Assembly (NCBI GenBank): GCA_028673005.1
Contig: CM054113.1
Coordinates: 173,189,837 to 173,253,836 of the forward strand
DNA from: Tanypteryx hageni
Lineage: Eukaryota > Arthropoda > Insecta > Odonata > Petaluridae
DNA length: 64,000 nucleotides
Direction: 5' to 3'
Each line of letters starts with the position of its first letter. Position 1 is the stretch's first letter. The position numbers and the translations under genes were made by a program. A model generated the notes under the pieces. The model was not told the origin of the DNA. It saw only the letters and a program-made list of their open reading frames with translations, and made no database searches. Positions 35,924 to 48,482 of this stretch are shown piece after piece.

Positions 35924-36172
35924 GGCCCTGGTCTAGTGGGTAGCGTCGGAGTCTAGAGATTGGAAGGTCGTGGGTTTGAATTCCGGTGAGGTAGGGGATA
36001 TGTTTTGCCGGCCTTGGTAAACGGGTGATTAGAGCATCTGTCGACGATGACTAAGGTTGCGGGTTCGAATCATGCCGAGGGCATCGACGTTTGTGTTCGT
36101 AATACAGGGTTGTATGTAAGAATGGACTAGGTGGTCTAAACATCGCCCTTATATAAAGTCTAATTATTATTC
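35924..36172 (+). repeat. SINE with two tRNA-like heads in tandem
   Basis: The first tRNA-like block (35924-35996) has CTGGTCTAGTGGGTAGCG at the A-box position and GGGTTTGAATTCC at the B-box position. The second (about 36009-36082) has TTGGTAAACGGGTGATTAGAG, a foldable anticodon arm (CATC, 7-nt loop, GATG), and a B box at 36060-36071 close to GGTTCGANTCC. Its outer GGCCTTGG and CCGAGGGC can pair as an acceptor stem with wobbles. A non-tRNA body of about 85 bp follows and ends in an AT-rich tail (TCTAATTATTATT). tRNA-like heads with Pol III boxes plus an unrelated body are the SINE hallmark; two different heads make this a dimeric form or one SINE inserted beside another. Confidence 0.7.
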
Positions 36173-37743
36173 AGTAGGATGGGAAACTCGCGGTGTCTCA
36201 GTGCTTCGTTTTTATGTTTTATTTTCGTTCCCGCCCTCTTCCTCGTCCTTAGGGGTTCTTATTGCCAAATGATAAGGTATTTTTTTCATTAGGAACAAGG
36301 ATAATACTTTCACGATTTGCTTAGCAGGATAGAGCTATTGAAAGTTTGATCTATTCTGTTTGACAGAAAAGGATTTGCCGAGCTTTCCCTAAATTGACGA
36401 ACTAACACTCCAATAAGCGTATAGAGGTTGGGAAAAACAGATGGCGATTTCGGCAAAAACTTCATTTAGAATCTACTATCATCACTGACGATGATGGCTG
36501 CTCTCCGGTCATAACACTCCATGATGCCTCGCATGCACTTGTGTATATGTAAACTCACACTCATCTGCATATGCTAAAAGCACGTAAAAAACGTAGTGTG
36601 CCGCAAGAATAGCATTTTTCCCGGAAGCTTACCTGTTTGGTTTTCTATTGGTTTCGTTGACGTAATATACAATAAACCACCAACATTCGTAATTTTGGTT
36701 ATTCGCGGGGGTTTCTGAAGCATTCGCGGAGTTGACATTCCAAAAAGTCATTTCGAAGGCCTATTGTACTGGAAATGACGGAATGCGTTCTCATCGATCG
36801 TATCGTATCCTTTCAGTTCCAGAGGATTATTTCACTTCCGCTTGCCGATGGTGGAGGGCATGATTGCCTAATTAATGACTTCTTTAATCCCTCACCGTAC
36901 ACCAGCCGCAGGACATTCTTTACATTTTTATTCTCCGACAATGACGGTTTTTTCCAAAGGCATTTTTTCCGTTTCGATTTGTTTTATTTCTCCTCTTCCC
37001 GTCAGTCAGGTCCGCTCCTTATCCCTCGAGGGTGTTCCAGATGCAATCTCGGTGGCGCAGTCGTTTCGAAATGAGTCGCAACGATCTGAAGGAGAGGTCT
37101 TGGGGAAGGTGACATTGAAGCCGCCACTCGCTCTACGTTATTAAGCATCTCGCATTGCGCCCGAGGACTCAGCGTTGCCAGACGGTCGAGTTGATACTCG
37201 AGCGGAATTTAAAATAAAAATGAGCTATTGATTTCTTGTTGTGAAGTGAAATAAAAAAAAGGATCCTTCCTATAATGAACGATAGGCGAGTAACTGATGA
37301 GGAAAGGGTCGTCCAACTTCAGATCGCAGGCCACATGCGGCCTTCGAGAGATAAGAGTTTTATGTGGCTTACGAAGCTTAAAGCGGCTCATAGAATTCGA
37401 TATTTTTTCATTGAAATTATGGCCATGTAACCTTGCATGTTGAATTTTCAAACGCTAAAAATGTTTAGAATAGAATTTTGCTTGCACGATATCATGAGAG
37501 CTCTTACGCGGCTTGCTGAAGCATTCGCAACTTCCATTGTGGCCTACATCGACGTAGATGCAGTTTCAGTGCCTTGCCTTTTTCATTCGCAATTTAAACT
37601 GGATCCATTATATAGATTTAGTGAGGGTATGAATTCATGCAATTTTTTAAAAATTTTGTTCTTTTTTTAGAATGTTGTTGAAAGGGATAATTTTGAATGA
37701 TACTCGGAAGCAAATTATATGTTTCTTTTGAATTGCCTTACTT
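36173..37743. other. Unassigned sequence with a possible hAT-like fragment
   Basis: No gene recognised. Positions about 37308-37375 (GTCGTCCAACTTCAGATCGC followed by GGCCACATGCGGCC) resemble the CCACATGCGGCCCGCGAG motif common at the ends of some hAT elements. No second end or 8-bp duplication was found, so this is only a hint. Confidence 0.4.
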
Positions 37744-38668
37744 TCAATGTAAAATATTAATTTGCTTGAAGCTACAATTTTGTTTAGCTTTATAGAAGGA
37801 CGCCTTACAGGCGAACATTTCTTCACTGATGTTACCCCAAGACAGCACCAGTTCTTCTTCATCGCCTTCAGATGAGGACGACGAGTACTTCTTAGCACTT
37901 CTTAGTTTTCTGCTGCTGTGTAGATTTTGTTTCTTTAGTTTTTCTTTGTACATTCCGCTTTCCTTTTCTTTACTTTTTCGATTTTTTCTTTTTTAATCAA
38001 TCTCCACACTCCTTGAACCATATTGCCTGCTTTTTCTTTCCTTTGAGCGGTTGCCATATTTTTCTTATTTCTTCTGTGTACAAGGAATCCGTGACGTTTT
38101 TAGTCATCTGTTTTCCCTTAGAAGTTGAAGGCTTTAAAGTTTTCGGATATGGCGATATTTTCTTTGAAATATTGTTAGGTGTTATTTCAATTGACCTAGT
38201 AGGCTCTGCGTTGGATGAAAGCATGACTGTACTACTAGATGGGGTAGCTACGGCAATAGTCGGGAGCGACTGTAGTGGATCAGCTAAGGATACTCTTCTA
38301 CTGGATGAAGCAGGATTAGATTCACTGGATGCATCAGGTCTGACTGCATTTGATACAGCAGGCAGCGATTCCGGAGAATCAGGATTGAGATCAGGTGTTT
38401 GGTCGTAGGACAGAAGATAAGCATGATTTGGTATGGCGTTGATATTAAGTGGATATATTCCTGTAGCTCTGAAAGCAGATATTCCCAGTTGACAGGTTGC
38501 ACAGCGACTCCATGCAGAATTCAGTAATTCACCATAATCTTCTCTTGAGATTTTGCTCTTTAATCTCACCAACTTTGCACAGGCATCTCTGAAATAAGTT
38601 TTTAATGGTTTAAATACCACTCGGTTCAATGGCTGTGAATAATGGGTTGTATGGCTTGTGTGTACCAT
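37744..38668 (-). pseudogene. Broken pogo/Tigger-like (Jerky-related) transposase, C-terminal part
   Basis: The minus-strand reading frame 38668-37997 gives 223 residues. It starts inside the DDE_1 catalytic domain with HTTHYSQPLNRVVFKPLKTY. Then come the family's usual C-terminal catalytic segments: the AWSRCATCQLGISAFRATGIYPLN stretch, in short AFRATGIYPLNINAIPNHA, and a Ser/Pro-rich tail with KSPYxK-like and K-rich segments. Family members of this type are about 450-600 residues and begin with a CENP-B-like helix-turn-helix; that part and the first two catalytic acidic residues are absent. The QPLD position, usually taken as the third catalytic Asp, is QPLN here. After the stop near 37997 a Lys/Arg- and Ser-rich tail continues in another frame to about 37744, showing a frameshift. 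The ATG at 38668 is not a true start; homology simply breaks there. Family call confident; exact subfamily not. Confidence 0.88.
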
Positions 38669-38687
38669 CTCTCCTACCTCGACTATT

Positions 38688-38723
38688 GAGCCATCTCTCC
38701 TAAATTGCTACGAGAGGTGGCTC
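38688..38723. repeat. 12-bp stem hairpin at the break of the transposase relic
   Basis: GAGCCATCTCTC pairs with GAGAGGTGGCTC across a 12-nt loop, with one wobble pair. It lies 20 bp beyond the point where transposase similarity stops. The CCATCTCTCCT core recurs near 38667 and 39036. Confidence 0.7.
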
Positions 38724-39569
38724 ACCCCCACTCCTCTCGAATGAATATGGCGATAGGTCTGAAATCCCTTGCTCTACATGCCTACATAACCTACTGCATT
38801 TTCAAATCCTAAAATATCCGGTAATTCACAAAAAATATGCTATTTTAAAAAGTTAAATATGCGTGCGAAAATTCAGCAACTTACCAACATCAGCCGAGAC
38901 GCAAAAATTCGTGTAAAAGAGGTGAAAATCACTAAAACTACGAACAAATTGTGCAGTACATGCGAATAGCGTTACTTCTCACTCTCAACTCGGCGTATAG
39001 ATGCTACCCACCTCCTACATTTCATTCCGAGTGGTGCGCCATCTCTCCTCGCTTTACCTTATATGATATACTAGTAGAAGGTGCTTGCATACTGCAAGAA
39101 TTTCAGCTCACCTTGAAAAAACATTATTTTTCAGAGAGATATCTCATCATGGGAAATGTATCTTTAATTAAAAAAATTTCTCCTCTGGACCGATTTTCGT
39201 GTTTTCCTTATGGACCAATAATGGAGTAAAACAATCACTAATTTTTTCCAATTTTAGGAATATTATACTTTTTCCTCATTGGGTTAATTTTTAACGGCCG
39301 CAATAACGATTTCATGGATACATTGAAATGTTTATTCGTTTATATAGACTCTAAATTAATTAAAAATTTCAGCTACCTATCTCGCCCCGTATCATCTAAA
39401 CATTTACATATTTGTTTAAACGTTAAGAATTTTTAACTGCCAAGCAAATTAAAATATCAACATTTGTATAATCCGTATTTCGTTAATGAAGTAGGTGAAA
39501 AATTTTAATATTGTTAATGTTTAGGGGTTGTTTTAAATTCATTTGTACATAAAGGTTTAATCATTTTTA
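38724..39569. other. Unassigned sequence
   Basis: No gene or classified repeat. The 92-codon frame at 38951-39229 matches nothing I know. Confidence 0.5.
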
Positions 39570-39830
39570 TCTTGGTAACTATAAGTAGTAGGAACGAGCT
39601 TTTGCAATAATTTAATCCTCCGTATGGATAAATTTTTTATTCCATACCTACATATCATATAAGGGCTAGGGAATAAAATTTCCGATTGTTATACGTACTT
39701 TTAACAATTATTACGTATTAACAATTTTTATCCCGAAAACTATTAATCGTAGGTACAAAGTGTTTTGGACTTTATTGTAGCAAATGTTATCCTCTACCCG
39801 AATAAAAAGGCGAGATGAAATTTTTGCAGA
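39570..39830 (+). repeat. Worn copy of the ~225-bp array repeat found at 56.6 kb
   Basis: Two landmarks of the 56.6-57.2 kb array occur here. One is CATACCTACATATCATATAAG at about 39637-39661. The other is GGACTTTATTGTAGCAAATG at about 39768-39788, followed by TTATCCTCTACCCGAATAAA. Spacing and order fit a bit over one unit. Confidence 0.65.
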
Positions 39831-40583
39831 ATGCAAGCACCAACTACTTGTTATTATTTATCATTAAAGTATCGAACGCTTCAAATGCTTTTTTTTATAA
39901 AAACTGATGACCGTGGAACGAGATCAGCAGCTATGAATTCTTCATTGACCACACGTGAGCGTTAATCACAGACGGTTTTTCTTATTGGCACACGATAACT
40001 GTAGGTTCGCTCTACAGATACGTAATCTATTCTATACACGGATAGTTTCTATTTTCGATTTGGTTTTTAGTCTTATTTAAGTTACCTCGTACGATCTGAA
40101 GCATTTACGACGTCTTCAATTCGAGATAAATTCGAACGATTAATCGTTTCGATTAATCCCGCGGTATGTATTCTTCCCCATTTTTACGCGTTTTTAATCG
40201 ATTATTCTAAACTCGAATATTAGCGCTGCATTTTTCCTTCGCGCCTTTCCAAGCTGCAAATATCTCCGTCCTGTCTAACTCTGGCCTCTCCCGAGTTATC
40301 GCGTGCAAAAGCACCTAGATCGTATCTCTCTCGACTCGCATGCAACGAGCGATCGCGAGGGCTTAAGCTGCTCCCAATCCACTTGGATTTTTTATGATGG
40401 CCTTGGCGATTTTCGAGGCAAAACCATTAGTTAGCCTATTTTTTTCTCGCGTAGCGGTTGGTTTCGATCCTGCCTCCATAGACGGATAATATAGGAGGGG
40501 GTGTCAAGTTTCGGGGTTTCTTCGACTTCGAATTAATGATAATTATGGGTAAAAATTCTGACGTGGTCGTTGCGCAGCCTTAA
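39831..40583. other. Unassigned sequence
   Basis: No gene recognised. Several TCGA/ATCGATTA-rich segments near 40130-40210 are not part of a visible repeat. Confidence 0.5.
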
Positions 40584-42246
40584 GGTGCATTTCCATGCAC
40601 GCGTTACGCGCGTAGCGAACGACGCGTTGGGGATACTGCCTGTTTACATATGTGCGTCGGCGAACGCGTAGACAATTGACTGCTATGACGCGCGCATTTG
40701 TTGTTTTAAAGTTGTGATTCCGCGTGAAAAAAATGTACGATCGAGTGGTGAGATGGCGTTACGTTTTATTATTATTACTTGCGAATTCTGAATCATTTCA
40801 CATACTGATCTCGGACACTTTTCTAGCGTGTCTGACACGTTTTTACCGACAGTGTATTTATTTATTTTACGAGTTGTTGGAATTTGCATATTGCAAGCGC
40901 TTAAAAAAATCACCATACACCAACGTCTAAACTCGTAAATAAACCAACGCGATAGTATTTGAACTACCCATTTAAATAAGATAATGGTTTTTATTTTCTC
41001 CGAAATTAAGAATATCCGGAATTTCTAAATTCTCTGGCAATCGGCTCGCGTCCAAGTTATCGAATTTCATGTGTCATGGCTCAGATGTCCCTTTTTAAGC
41101 AATAACTACAATCATCATTAAGACAATAGCCTATATGTTACAGTAAAATCTAAGTAAAAATTAGGATATTTTGTGTGTTATGATTATGGCGTCATCATCC
41201 GTGCCTTTTAGTACGTATCCAGATAAAAATTAATTTAAAATTATCACGTCATTATATGTATACGTCGTTGGCTGACATCAAATGGATTATAATACAATAT
41301 AAACATTAAATCAATGCTCTTGAAGTATGGAAAGTCAATTCCCATTGAAATGCACTGGAGTCGTTGCCATGATAGTATATATTTTTCATTGTTGAAAACC
41401 GAAAAACCTTTCATAATTTTATGATTTGAAATCGAATTTTTACGCATATTCACCATGGATTTTAATTTTGTCTTCAAGAAAAATGAACTTCATTCATTTA
41501 TCCAAAGTACGATGCATGTCTCGACTTTGTATCTTAATTGTAAATAATTTAAAAAAGCAATTTTATATAGTCCTGCACAGTTTTCAATGCTTTTCTTATG
41601 GGTGTTTTAAATTGAACTTTGGGGTAAAAGACACCCCTTAAATATAACCTTTTCTGTAATTTCGGATTTTTTCCGGAGGTTTTATCAAATGGCGTATCTT
41701 CCTTCCAAATTTCAGCCCTGTAGCACTTCTAGAAGTACCTTAGGTTTTATATGATATATCCTATGTATGTAAGAAGCAGCTATTTATAATGATGAGGAAA
41801 TCTCATTCCATATTTGATAATGAAATTCATACATAGAAATAGTCGTATATATTCAATTTTGTAATTGCCATTTGTCTGAGTCTCATTTCCAATTTCTTTC
41901 CATGCTATCTCCCGGAGATATTTATTCCTGTATCTTTAATCCTTTATATTGTAAAATGAGGGATGATGATTTCGTTATTAACGAATTCGTCAACGGAATT
42001 CATACCTATACCGTACACAGGCGTGGAGGCCATGCTGCCCTACGGCTTTAGGCTCACAAATAAATTTGGTGTTAGTTTGTTCTTTCTCGCATAACGGCCA
42101 TCTTGAAATTTTCACGCGTTACTCGCTTTGAAGGTGAAACTTTCTCAACTCAAACGCGTCGTCGCGGCCAACACACGTAACGCCTCAAGCAAGGACTCTG
42201 ATTGGGTCAGTTCTCGACGCGCGTAACGCGTGCATGAAAACGCACC
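40584..42246. mobile_element. Unclassified DNA transposon or large MITE with ~30-bp TIRs, 1.66 kb
   Basis: The left end at 40584-40613 begins GGTGCATTTCCATGCACGCG and continues TTACGCGCGT. The right end at 42217-42246, read on the opposite strand, matches 28 of these 30 bases. The left end abuts TTAA (40580-40583) and the right end abuts TTTA (42247-42250), which fits either a mutated 4-bp TTAA duplication (piggyBac style) or a short T/A-type duplication (PIF/Harbinger style). Subterminal regions are CpG-rich (multiple ACGCG/CGCGT) while the interior is AT-rich. Interior open frames are short (up to 77 codons) and none is recognisable as transposase, so the copy is probably non-autonomous. 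Confidence 0.85.
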
Positions 42247-44938
42247 TTTAGGTCTATCGTTATTTCGTTGTTTTCTCGTCGGTCTACAAAACCTTCGTGC
42301 ATTGGTCCAGTTCGAATACCTGTTTCGTTCTAAATAATCTTGTATGTTCCCTAGGTACTTGAGGACTATTAGGCAGTAAATATTTTTTGTTGAAGTAAAA
42401 ATAATTGCTTATCGGCATACGGGTGATTAAAGAGTTGTAATTTATAAATATCTTTCGCATTTATGATTAATTCCAAGACAGGTTATCGAGACCGCCTTGT
42501 GTCTTGTATCTCATTAAAGTAATATAATTATCACTATTTTAATAGTCATACCTTAGAGGTAAATTTGTGCAATTTAACTTCAAAGTGCACATCATCAGTG
42601 ACAATCACCTGTTACCATTTAAAATTACAACGAAATGGAACATCGGTAAAATGTTTCTTGTGGAGGCAACTACAGGTCTGCTTTTGAGATATTAAAATGA
42701 TTTACTCAACTGGTATAATGAAGTAGTAGTCATACGTATGGCGCTAGCACGCTTTTATAAAAAAAAAACTATTCCTCCATAGATGGCTGGCGAGTATCTT
42801 TGCGTGAGTCATTTTCCTCGCCTTTCGGCCGCGCCGGCGCCTCTCTCTCTCTCGCTCGCCATATCACTGTTCGGCATCACAAATGACGCCGCCTAAGGAA
42901 CATCCGTCCTAGATACGTCAATGCTTAAGTGCAGAGAGAGAAGGAGAGAATGGGGGTTTATTCGGTCAAGGACAAATCTTTCTCGTTTGTCCCACTTTTT
43001 CAGACGAGTGCTTTTTGCATTGGCACACCTTCCCCGTCAATTCTTCTTTCTTCTATACAAGAATCCCAAGGTGTCGCGCAAGCGTCACCTCGGTGCTACT
43101 AAGATATCTTTATTTGTGAGGTAATGGAATCTTTCTTGCTTATATATCCACCGTTTTTTATACGATTTAGAAGAAAAAAGTTCGATTTCTTCCCTTCACA
43201 GATAGTATTGAATGTTTAAATGAATCTCTTTTCGTTGTAAATTACCTACTTGTCCGAATGTTATTTAGTCTAATTTTTTAAAAATTTCATTAATTACTTA
43301 TTTCAGCTAATTTGAAGTGATTGAATTGCGGAAAGTTAGCCATTTGTGTCTGTTTGTAGATCGTAACAATACTAAGAAGTTTTTTTGAACTTGTCACGTT
43401 AAGATGTGATATTGAAAGCACGACATTTATGTGGAATTTGAGTTTGGAAATGATTTTTGGAATTTATAATATAATAATAATATAATTTTATAATAAACAA
43501 TTTACTCGCGTATTTACGGATGTGTAATCTCGTTACAGTTCTTACTACGGATTGATTGTCTATATTATTTTTGCCTAGAATTTGTATTGTGCGCGGCGTC
43601 AAAAGTATTTGAGCATTAATGCAGTGCAGTTTAACATCCGAGATAGATTTGTACATATTTCTCTATCTAGTATCAGCGTAAGATGTGAGAATGTAGGTTG
43701 TTACGGCTATAATTATTTGGGTGCAGCTCACTTTTGTCCATAACAATTTTTCCGAGTAATTCTTTCCTCCTTTTGACGAAATTCGATTTTTTTTTAAATT
43801 TCATTATCTTGCCGCCTTAAGTGGATTCACACACTTTTCTCGACAGTAAATCTGTATAAATTATTTATAATAACCGATTTCCAATTCGTTCCTTCCCTCT
43901 TACTCTCTATCTCAATGTTTCCGTGTACCAAGACGAAAATTTAAAAAAAAAACATCCTGCGGAAAAGGACCTGTGGACCTCGTCAAGAATCTTTGCGCAT
44001 TTCCCTTGCCATAATGTTTCTCGGGAACCTTAATCAGATTCCCGCCTCCGTTTACAGCCTCTCCATCCTCCACGCCTCCTCCCCCCTCACGCAACCCATT
44101 ACCGTTGCAAAACGCGGAATTACGCGACATCCGTGCAGATTTTGGGGAATGCGGCTGGAACGGGGTATGGTTTAAAGCAGAAAGTTATAACAGCTACGGT
44201 TTTGAAGAATATTACCGATTAAAAAATATTATAAATGGCACTTCAAAATACAAGAAATATATATACAATAAAAAAGGACACACACGCTACGAGAGGTAAT
44301 TTTTTTTACGGGTTCATTTTATTCTTCTTTTTCTTCTAACACGCACGGAAAACAATGCCTCCTTTCGCATCCCTCTTTGTTTTGCCTCGGGGATAAAGAA
44401 AACGCGGCGGTCTTTTTATTTTATTTTTTTTATCGCGGACTCTGCATCCCGCAATGCGTCTCGGACCTGCGTAGAGCGGACGGAGATGAGAAGGAAAAGA
44501 CGCGACGGATATAAAGAAAGAAGGGAAGAGCTAAGGTGGGATTCCGGGTAGCGAGCATAGAGTGGTAGAGGGAGAGAGGTGGAGTAGGATTTTTTAAGGG
44601 AGAAAGGTGAAAAGAAAGAGAGAATCGACGTGAGGGGAAAAGGGGCTGAGAGAACGTGAGGGAGAAGAAGAAATTCAACCAGCAGGGATGAGAATTCATG
44701 TGACAGATAATTTGACATAACTTGAGAGATAAAGGTCAGCGATTGAGGCAGAAGTAATCCCTCTTAGTCTTCGTTTGTTATTCCTGAATATTATTAATTC
44801 ATATAAAATTGTCATTCCTCATAGACGCCATTAATTCCTATATTAAGTGGGGATTTCTTCCGTCCCGCTCTTGGTCACAATAATGAAACATTAGCGAATT
44901 TAATAAAATACTGAAGTTTGCACGAATTGTCCGTGGAC
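42247..44938. other. Unassigned sequence
   Basis: No gene recognised. A CG-rich spot with a short CT run lies at 42825-42860, and purine-rich sequence begins near 44480. Confidence 0.5.
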
Positions 44939-45022
44939 GGCATATCGTCTGTCAATATAAAGTCCTGTCGGAATAGCGTCTGTCGGCATAACGTCCGTTG
45001 GCATAACGTCTTTCAGCATAAC
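44939..45022 (+). repeat. 15-bp minisatellite, about 5.5 copies
   Basis: Consensus GGCATAACGTCTGTC repeats in register from 44939. The middle copies are best conserved; the second copy has an extra base. On the minus strand it translates as repeated Asp-Val-Met-Pro-Thr, but inside a frame with no other support. Confidence 0.85.
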
Positions 45023-48000
45023 ACGGAATACTAAAGGAGATGAGACTCCGGAATAGAGAAAAGAAGGGAGGGAATCAAAGATATTGAATGAGGAAGAGGG
45101 ATACAAAAGGATGAGAATGGAAAGGATGGTAGGGGAGAGTGGTGGGGATAGAGAGAGATGGACCGAGCGTGTTTACTAGATTAAAACGGATTGCCTGGAG
45201 ATAAAGGACGGAGACAAAGAAACAAAAACTCGAGAATATGAAGAGAAAGAGGGAAAGTAATATGTAGAGGGTAGGATAAAGGCGAAGAAAAATAGAAGGG
45301 ATAACAAGTATTCAGTTAAAAGTGTGACATCCGCAGTTTTGTGCGGAGAGAGAGAGAGAAAGGAGGTAGAAAAAGGTTGGAAGGAAATTTTGGAATTGCG
45401 ATATAGAAAGATGTTGAACTGGGCGTGTCAGGAGCCATTATATGTGCGGCCCAAGGCTTTTTCTGCGGATGAATAGTGGCTGGGTGGAGAATGTAACCCG
45501 CCGAGTGTTAATGTCCTTATGTTTGAACACGGCTTTCCTTTTCGCCGGGAAAAAGATTTATAAATATCGCTTTCTCCTTTCGGTGTTTTATTTTTGGCGC
45601 AGGACGTGTCTTCGTAGGAGATGAAGCAAAGAGGGATTCGAACTTACAGTAATGTTCGCGTTTCCGTGAAGCTTTCGCTATTATTTTCCCTAGATATTAG
45701 CCTCAATAAATTTAAAAGATCATCGTTGGCGCTATAGCATCTTAAATGATCGTGTTACCCTGCATTTCGCGGAGGTGACTAATGGCAGGGGGTGCCATGC
45801 ACCAAGACGTCCCCTACAATTTCCTCTCTCAGGTTTGAGTCTCCTATTCTGATCGATCCCACTTATTATATCGTCATGCGTGGATTTTCAGCTATTCCTA
45901 TAAACTCCCGAATTATATTATTTTACAGAAGCGTCAATCTGAGTGTGAACGTGAATTCAATGAAAGTTACTTAAATATTCATACCTAAATTTAAAGAAAG
46001 CCACAATCAAACTGGAAGGCTTAATGGGCATAAGAGAGTTTCCGTTTCGCGAAGAAGAACAGCGGTAAACATCTTAACCAATTCAGGAAAATAACCTCGG
46101 AAAATTAATTTTTTAAGCGGCATTCATTTGTTCAACGAGGCGACGATTAAAACGGGCAATTAATCAACACCTTCAATTGCTTCCGATTCAATAACAGGCT
46201 GACGTACTTTCTTTCTTTTAGATGAATGGCGCGCCGTAATTCAGATCGCTGCTTCCATAGCATTACCACATGCCTCTCTCCTCTTTTTCTCTCAGATTCC
46301 TTTCACGATAAATGCATCACCTCGAGGTCGTTTCCGTCTATTAAGTTCATTTCCTGGCGAAACGCTGCGTGTGGCTTTGAGAGAGCGAATACGTTTCTAT
46401 TCCTATTCCGCGGATGCCAAATGGGGCGCATGCATTCTTTTTTTTCTGCCCGCGCATCCGCCGCGGGTTTCTGTGCAACGTCGAAAGGCATTCCTCAGTG
46501 CGCTCGATTTCCTTTACCTCCTGTTTAGAAACGGAATTCTGGTTGAGGTGTTTTTCCGACCGCCTAACGCGTTTTGTAGTGATTGCGATTCGGGGCATTC
46601 ATACTGTGCACGAGTATAAGGATACCGAGGTAATGCTCCGTAAATGGGATCCTCTTTCTCCGATACTGTTGCGCGGTACTACCGTTTCCGCTGGAAAACT
46701 CTTGAGTTTTTCCTTGCGGTACATTATTTTAAATATATATGATTTCAATTGATCACTACTGAACTGTGATTAAAGACCAAAGGCGCGTGAGGTTACAACT
46801 TACTTTACCGTATCGTGATTATTTTTGAGTTGACATGACTATAGAACGGTTAGAAAAAATGCGTACATTTTTATGTTTAAAGAAATTGCGACATCCAATT
46901 AATTATCACCGAGCTCACATTACTATTAAATTCAGATAGAAAAACTGTTTCTCCAATAGCCCAGATAACTGTAGCAGTTTATTATGTTCTATCAGAGAGT
47001 CGCCACTAATGACGGCTACTTTGGAGCCGAAATGCTCATATGATTTTCTGAAACATTTTATGGCTATTGGAGAGACATGTTCCATCACTTTGCGACGCCT
47101 TCACCACATAAAGTTGCTGAATATAATATACAATTTGTATTTGTATGAATTGCTATAATAAAAGCCATCACAGTAATCTCTTTATTGTGCATTCGTCTTG
47201 ATATATCGTCTCCAATGATTGTTAAAATGGATTGTGTGCTACTTTAGTAATTTTTCTAGGTTAAATCCTTTAGTGGGAATAGAAGTGTAGATTTTATTTT
47301 TATTAATGATCATTATACAAGATCAAGATGTGCTATTTGCGAGCGATGCATAAATAAATAAAGGAAGTTTGTAAAAAATATGGCAGTGCTTAATTAGACT
47401 ACTATTAATTTATTTTCTGGAGATCCCAAACATTATAAACTAATCATTTAAGAATTAAAAGTCTTTCATAAATAAAAAAACTCAAAAGTTTTAAAGAACC
47501 ATCCTTTTTGAAATAACGGAAATTTATCCTGGACAGCTCCGTTTACTAGCTGGTGGGAGTAAATAAGTAAAAAGCGATACCCGCCGTTGTTATCTCCGTC
47601 GCCTGTCTCATTTTCCCGAAAGTTTTTTTTCTGTTTATCTAACTTTTTTATTTTGGCTGTCCTCTCGCAAGGAATGCTCTTATAGAGATATATAATAACC
47701 ATCACGATTCCTCTCTCTTTCTCGTCATATCTTGCCGTTTCATCCCATTGAATATTCTCTCAGTGAGTGGCTCTCGTCAAGGTATGATTGTGAGGTCTGC
47801 CGACGTGATATCTCCGCGCGCCTGCATCCGTTACTCACTCTTTCTCTATGGGGGACCCAAGAGATGAGAAATTTCTCATTGCGGTAACGCGCGGACGAGA
47901 TTTTTTATTTTGTCGCAAATGAGGCACGTTGTCCGGGAAGGGGGGTTTAGAAAGGGAGATGAGTTTTTAAACGAACTGCGGATGTCTGTTGGTTTCCACG

Positions 48001-48482
48001 TAACGACGAATCCGCCGTCGCCACGCGCCCGCCTATAAAAACGTAATGCTCTCACGTTTTTTAACACCAGGTTACTTCGCACAGTGGGTTTATTTTGGCG
48101 TGAAAAGGCATTTTCCGGCATTGCATTTACTAATGCTCTTATCTCAAAAGCGGTACTGGCCTTCCAGGAATGACGTAACTCTATAGCTAGAATTATTCCT
48201 TATGTTATGCTTGTACATGGGTAGGTAATTCTCTAACTCAATTTTTACGTTGAAATATGGAGGTTAGGCGGTATGTACGATAATGGGGACCGATGGAGAA
48301 TGTCTGCGTAATGGTTCCCAAAATCAAATTGGACGTAGGCCGAATGAATGATATTGGAATAAATGGCGAGCCGTATGTCGTAATTATGATTCTAACTATT
48401 TTGTGGAAAGCATCTGAAGTAGGATGTTTTGTATTTTTAATAGCAACAAATTATAATCTAATTCGCTGTAGTTGAATACATT
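45023..48482. other. Unassigned sequence, purine-rich at first
   Basis: Positions 45040-45420 are strongly purine-rich on the plus strand. The rest is mixed. No exon, RNA gene or classified repeat was found. A lone B-box-like motif at about 45628-45640 (minus strand) lacks an A box and tRNA fold. Confidence 0.5.

Noticed and set aside
45628..45640. B-box-like sequence on the minus strand
   Set aside because: No A box, no cloverleaf and no SINE body around it.
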